DNA of 6,779 nt from an uncultured Clostridia bacterium. GTDB lineage: Bacteria > Bacillota > Clostridia > Saccharofermentanales > Saccharofermentanaceae. Position numbers and translations under genes: made by a program. The stretch covers positions 1-6,779 of the forward strand of contig CAMJGB010000103.1 of NCBI GenBank assembly GCA_946405115.1, given 5' to 3'. The notes beneath the pieces are model-generated. The model did not search any database, was not told the DNA's origin, and saw nothing but the letters and a program-made list of their open reading frames with translations. Within the stretch, counting starts at the first letter, position 1, and every line of letters starts with the position of its first letter. Below, piece by piece: positions 5,022 through 6,779 of this stretch.

Positions 5022-6350
5022 TTAGGAAACTGTAGCCTCAACAGAGAAGAGCATGTCGCTGCCTGTAGAATCTGTAGCACCGAGGAAGAAGTAAGAACCC
5101 TCATCAAGTCCTGCATTATCAACATACTGGAACTCATAGAAGTAACCATTGGAGTACTCAGAAGGTGTGATTGTTGCATCATATACTTCAACAGCATCGT
5201 CAATGTCGCCTGTTGCAGAGTAGTATACCTCATAGTAAACAGGGAAGTAAGCGAGGTTTGTCTCGTCTGTTACCTGGCATGTGAACTCGATAACTGTCTC
5301 ATCTGTTGTGTACTCACCCTCGCCCATAGCATAGCCTGTGCCGTCAGCGTAAGAATACCAGTACTGGTCAACACCGTTGATCCATGTCTCAGCGTCGCCG
5401 CCGGAAACTGTAGGAACAACTGTAGAAGCACCACCGGATGTCTCAACAGTACATGTAGAATCAGCAAGAACGTTACCAGCGAGGTCATAAACGATACACT
5501 CGTACTGACCAGGGATGAGGTAACCGTTGTCATCTGTAAGAGCTGCAGGATCATAGGCAGGACCATAGTAGCTCTCGATCCAGTAACCGCTGTCTGTGCA
5601 CTCATCAGATGTGAAGATGAGTGCGCCGTCGAGGTAGTACTCATATGTGAACTGCCACTCAACTTCCTGACCCTCAGCTGTAGGGATGATGTCGAGCTCG
5701 ATAGTTGTTACATCTGTGTATACATCGTTGTTGGAATAGTACCACTCGATCTCCTCGATGAGATCAGTAGAGATGGATGCTGCGAAAGAATAATCGAAAG
5801 CATCCTGATAGAAAGCGTAAAGATCCTGGAGGTTATCACCCTTAGAATCGTCTACGAGCCATGCATCGTCATCAAGAACGAAATCTACTGTAACAGAGAT
5901 CTCCTGTGTGTCACCGTTCTTAATAGCATCAACGAATGCATCGAGGTCGCCGCCATCAGCAACTACATTGTCATAAGCTGCAGCATAATCAGCAACTGTG
6001 AATGTGATGTCAACGCTACCCTCGCCGTCCTTCTTGGAAGAAGTAACAGACTCCTCGTCAATCTCGTAAGCGAGTGTGCTCTCGATAGCTGCGCAGATTG
6101 CGTCGTAGTCCTCACCGTAAAGGTCAGCACTGTGATCGAAGTAAGCTGTGAGATCTTCCTCAGAGAAATCAGGGTCAGCTGTCAACCCAACGATATCAGC
6201 TGCCTTCAACTTAACTACAGCCTCTGCAAAATCTTCAGCTGCATTGAGAACGCCCTCGTCGTCCTTGTCGAACATAGCGCATCCGGAAAGGGAAGCGAGT
6301 ACAGCGACAGAAACAGTCAATGCAGTCATCTTCTTAAAATCGACTTTCAT
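5022..6350 (-). CDS. Secreted lipoprotein with Ig-like C-terminal modules
   Basis: A 442-residue, very acidic surface lipoprotein of unknown function. The N-terminus is a type II signal peptide: basic MKVDFKK, hydrophobic 9-20, lipobox LSGC (21-24) with Cys24 as the expected lipidated residue. Residues 31-190 alternate helix-like and strand-like segments and resemble the cystatin/NTF2-like regions of clostridial lipoproteins, a guess from pattern only. Residues 219-302 form a module (LDIIPT to CTV, Cys251, 285, 300) that recurs in the gene at the right edge at about two-thirds identity by eye. A Gly/Ser/Thr/Val linker (304-318) leads to a second beta-rich domain (321-442, Cys358). Start ATG 6350 has GGAGG (6362-6358) 7 nt upstream. 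A promoter (6425-6397) and flanking terminators suggest a monocistronic unit. Likely role is binding at the cell surface; no catalytic motif was recognised. Confidence 0.85.
   Translation of the reverse strand: MKVDFKKMTALTVSVAVLASLSGCAMFDKDDEGVLNAAEDFAEAVVKLKAADIVGLTADPDFSEEDLTAYFDHSADLYGEDYDAICAAIESTLAYEIDEESVTSSKKDGEGSVDITFTVADYAAAYDNVVADGGDLDAFVDAIKNGDTQEISVTVDFVLDDDAWLVDDSKGDNLQDLYAFYQDAFDYSFAASISTDLIEEIEWYYSNNDVYTDVTTIELDIIPTAEGQEVEWQFTYEYYLDGALIFTSDECTDSGYWIESYYGPAYDPAALTDDNGYLIPGQYECIVYDLAGNVLADSTCTVETSGGASTVVPTVSGGDAETWINGVDQYWYSYADGTGYAMGEGEYTTDETVIEFTCQVTDETNLAYFPVYYEVYYSATGDIDDAVEVYDATITPSEYSNGYFYEFQYVDNAGLDEGSYFFLGATDSTGSDMLFSVEATVS
5445..5696 (-). repeat. Paralogous module shared with the gene at 6523-6777
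   Basis: The coding stretch for residues 219-302 of the 442-residue lipoprotein matches 6523-6777 in both protein and DNA, in the same orientation about 1.1 kb apart. Shared blocks include LDIIPT, FTSD, CTDSGYWIE, GNVLA and STCTV, with three conserved cysteines and one single-residue indel. It indicates tandem gene duplication followed by divergence, not a recent mobile repeat. Confidence 0.85.
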
Positions 6351-6396
6351 AAAATATCCTCCATTCGATTTTGCGTAATTCTAAACGCTACGCATT

Positions 6397-6425
6397 ATTA
6401 TAAAACAAACTTTATTTAATGTCTA
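6397..6425 (-). promoter_or_regulatory. Sigma-A promoter for the 442-residue lipoprotein gene
   Basis: On the minus strand TAGACA (6425-6420, five of six consensus bases) is followed after 17 bp by a perfect TATAAT (6402-6397). Transcription should start near 6390, giving a leader of about 40 nt. A short dyad GCGTA/TACGC (6393-6389 with 6377-6373) lies at the start of this leader and could be a hairpin or operator, but is only 5 bp. Confidence 0.75.
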
Positions 6426-6458
6426 TTTTTAGTTAATAGTTTGTTAACAAATAATATA

Positions 6459-6480
6459 CCCCCGGACAAAAGCCCGGGGG
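6459..6480 (-). terminator. Terminator of the lipoprotein-like gene at the right edge
   Basis: A 7-bp all-GC stem pairs 6459-6465 with 6474-6480 around an 8-nt loop. It begins 30 nt after the stop codon of the right-edge gene. On the minus strand the following tail (TATATTATTT) is A/T-rich but not a clean U run, so termination may be less efficient than at the other hairpins. Confidence 0.72.
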
Positions 6481-6510
6481 TCAAGTTGCACTAATCAGTT
6501 ATTGAGTCTG

Positions 6511-6779
6511 TCAGTTTGCTACAACCGTACATGTAGACTCTGCAAGAACGTTTCCTTCGAGGTCATACATAATACATGTATATTCACCTGAGATGAGGTA
6601 ACCGTCACGTGTAACTGCAGCATTAGGATCGTAGTAACGGCCGTAATATGCCTCGATCCAATATCCGGAGTCTGTGCATACATCACTTGTGAATACAAGT
6701 TCACCGTCGATGTAGTACTCGTAATAGAATACCCAGTCGATCTGCTGACCTACACCTGATGTAGGAATGATATCAAGCT
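6511..6779 (-). CDS. C-terminal end of a paralogous lipoprotein-like protein (partial)
   Basis: Only the last 88 codons are present; the 5' part lies beyond the right edge. The frame (first whole codon 6777-6775, stop TGA 6513-6511) reads LDIIPTSGVGQQIDW and ends STCTVVAN, aligning almost end to end with residues 219-302 of the neighbouring 442-residue lipoprotein. Conserved features are CTDSGYWIE, GYLI, YDL-GNVLA and three cysteines. Unlike the neighbour, it stops three residues after the module, so the linker and second Ig-like domain are absent. By analogy it is probably an extracellular lipoprotein, but the signal peptide is not in view. The ORF listed here at 6519-6704 is in a different frame and is not real. 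Confidence 0.85.
   Translation of the reverse strand, partial: LDIIPTSGVGQQIDWVFYYEYYIDGELVFTSDVCTDSGYWIEAYYGRYYDPNAAVTRDGYLISGEYTCIMYDLEGNVLAESTCTVVAN

Noticed and set aside
6432..6448. Dyad GTTAA/TTAAC upstream of the lipoprotein promoter as an operator
   Set aside because: Only 5 bp per arm in a very AT-rich spacer; easily chance.
6519..6704. 61-codon minus-strand open frame at the right edge
   Set aside because: It is out of frame with the paralogue-matching reading frame 6511-6777, which is supported by protein similarity to the neighbouring lipoprotein.

Overview
The window looks like chromosomal DNA of an anaerobic Firmicute of class Clostridia, probably a gut or rumen species. The best evidence is a SCIFF (six cysteines in forty-five residues) peptide next to its radical SAM/SPASM maturase, a pair that is characteristic of Clostridia. 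Gram-positive-style AGGAG ribosome binding sites, short U-tailed terminators and lipoproteins with an LSGC lipobox agree. I cannot name a genus.

Layout, plus strand (1-4033): a rho-independent terminator (44-80) closes an unseen upstream gene. A PLP-dependent Orn/Lys/Arg decarboxylase-family gene follows (89-1417). A perfect-consensus sigma-A promoter (TTGACA-N18-TATAAT, 1414-1443) begins on that gene's stop codon and drives a 47-residue SCIFF precursor (1473-1616), which the ORF list does not contain. A strong hairpin terminator (1651-1680) separates the precursor from the maturase gene (1705-3114, TTG start). The maturase gene overlaps by 35 nt a PfkB/FruK-type sugar-phosphate kinase gene (3080-4033).

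Layout, minus strand (4017-6779): reading from the right edge, there is the 3' end of a lipoprotein-like gene (6511-6779), its terminator (6459-6480), a good promoter (6397-6425), a 442-residue lipoprotein gene (5022-6350) that shares an approximately 85-residue module with the first gene, a terminator (4966-4991), and a membrane-anchored C39-like protein (4017-4961). The last gene converges on the kinase gene and overlaps its end by 17 bp.

How they work together: the precursor and maturase form a ranthipeptide (thioether-bridged RiPP) system, with promoter, internal terminator and weak start codon arranged to give far more peptide than enzyme. No exporter or leader peptidase is encoded here. 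The minus-strand block is a separate cell-surface set. Points most worth a second look: Gly at the precursor position where the studied SCIFF peptide carries the Thr thioether acceptor; loss of both the catalytic Cys and His in the C39-like protein; and that gene's ribosome binding site lying inside the preceding terminator hairpin. No mobile element, CRISPR array, tRNA or rRNA was seen.
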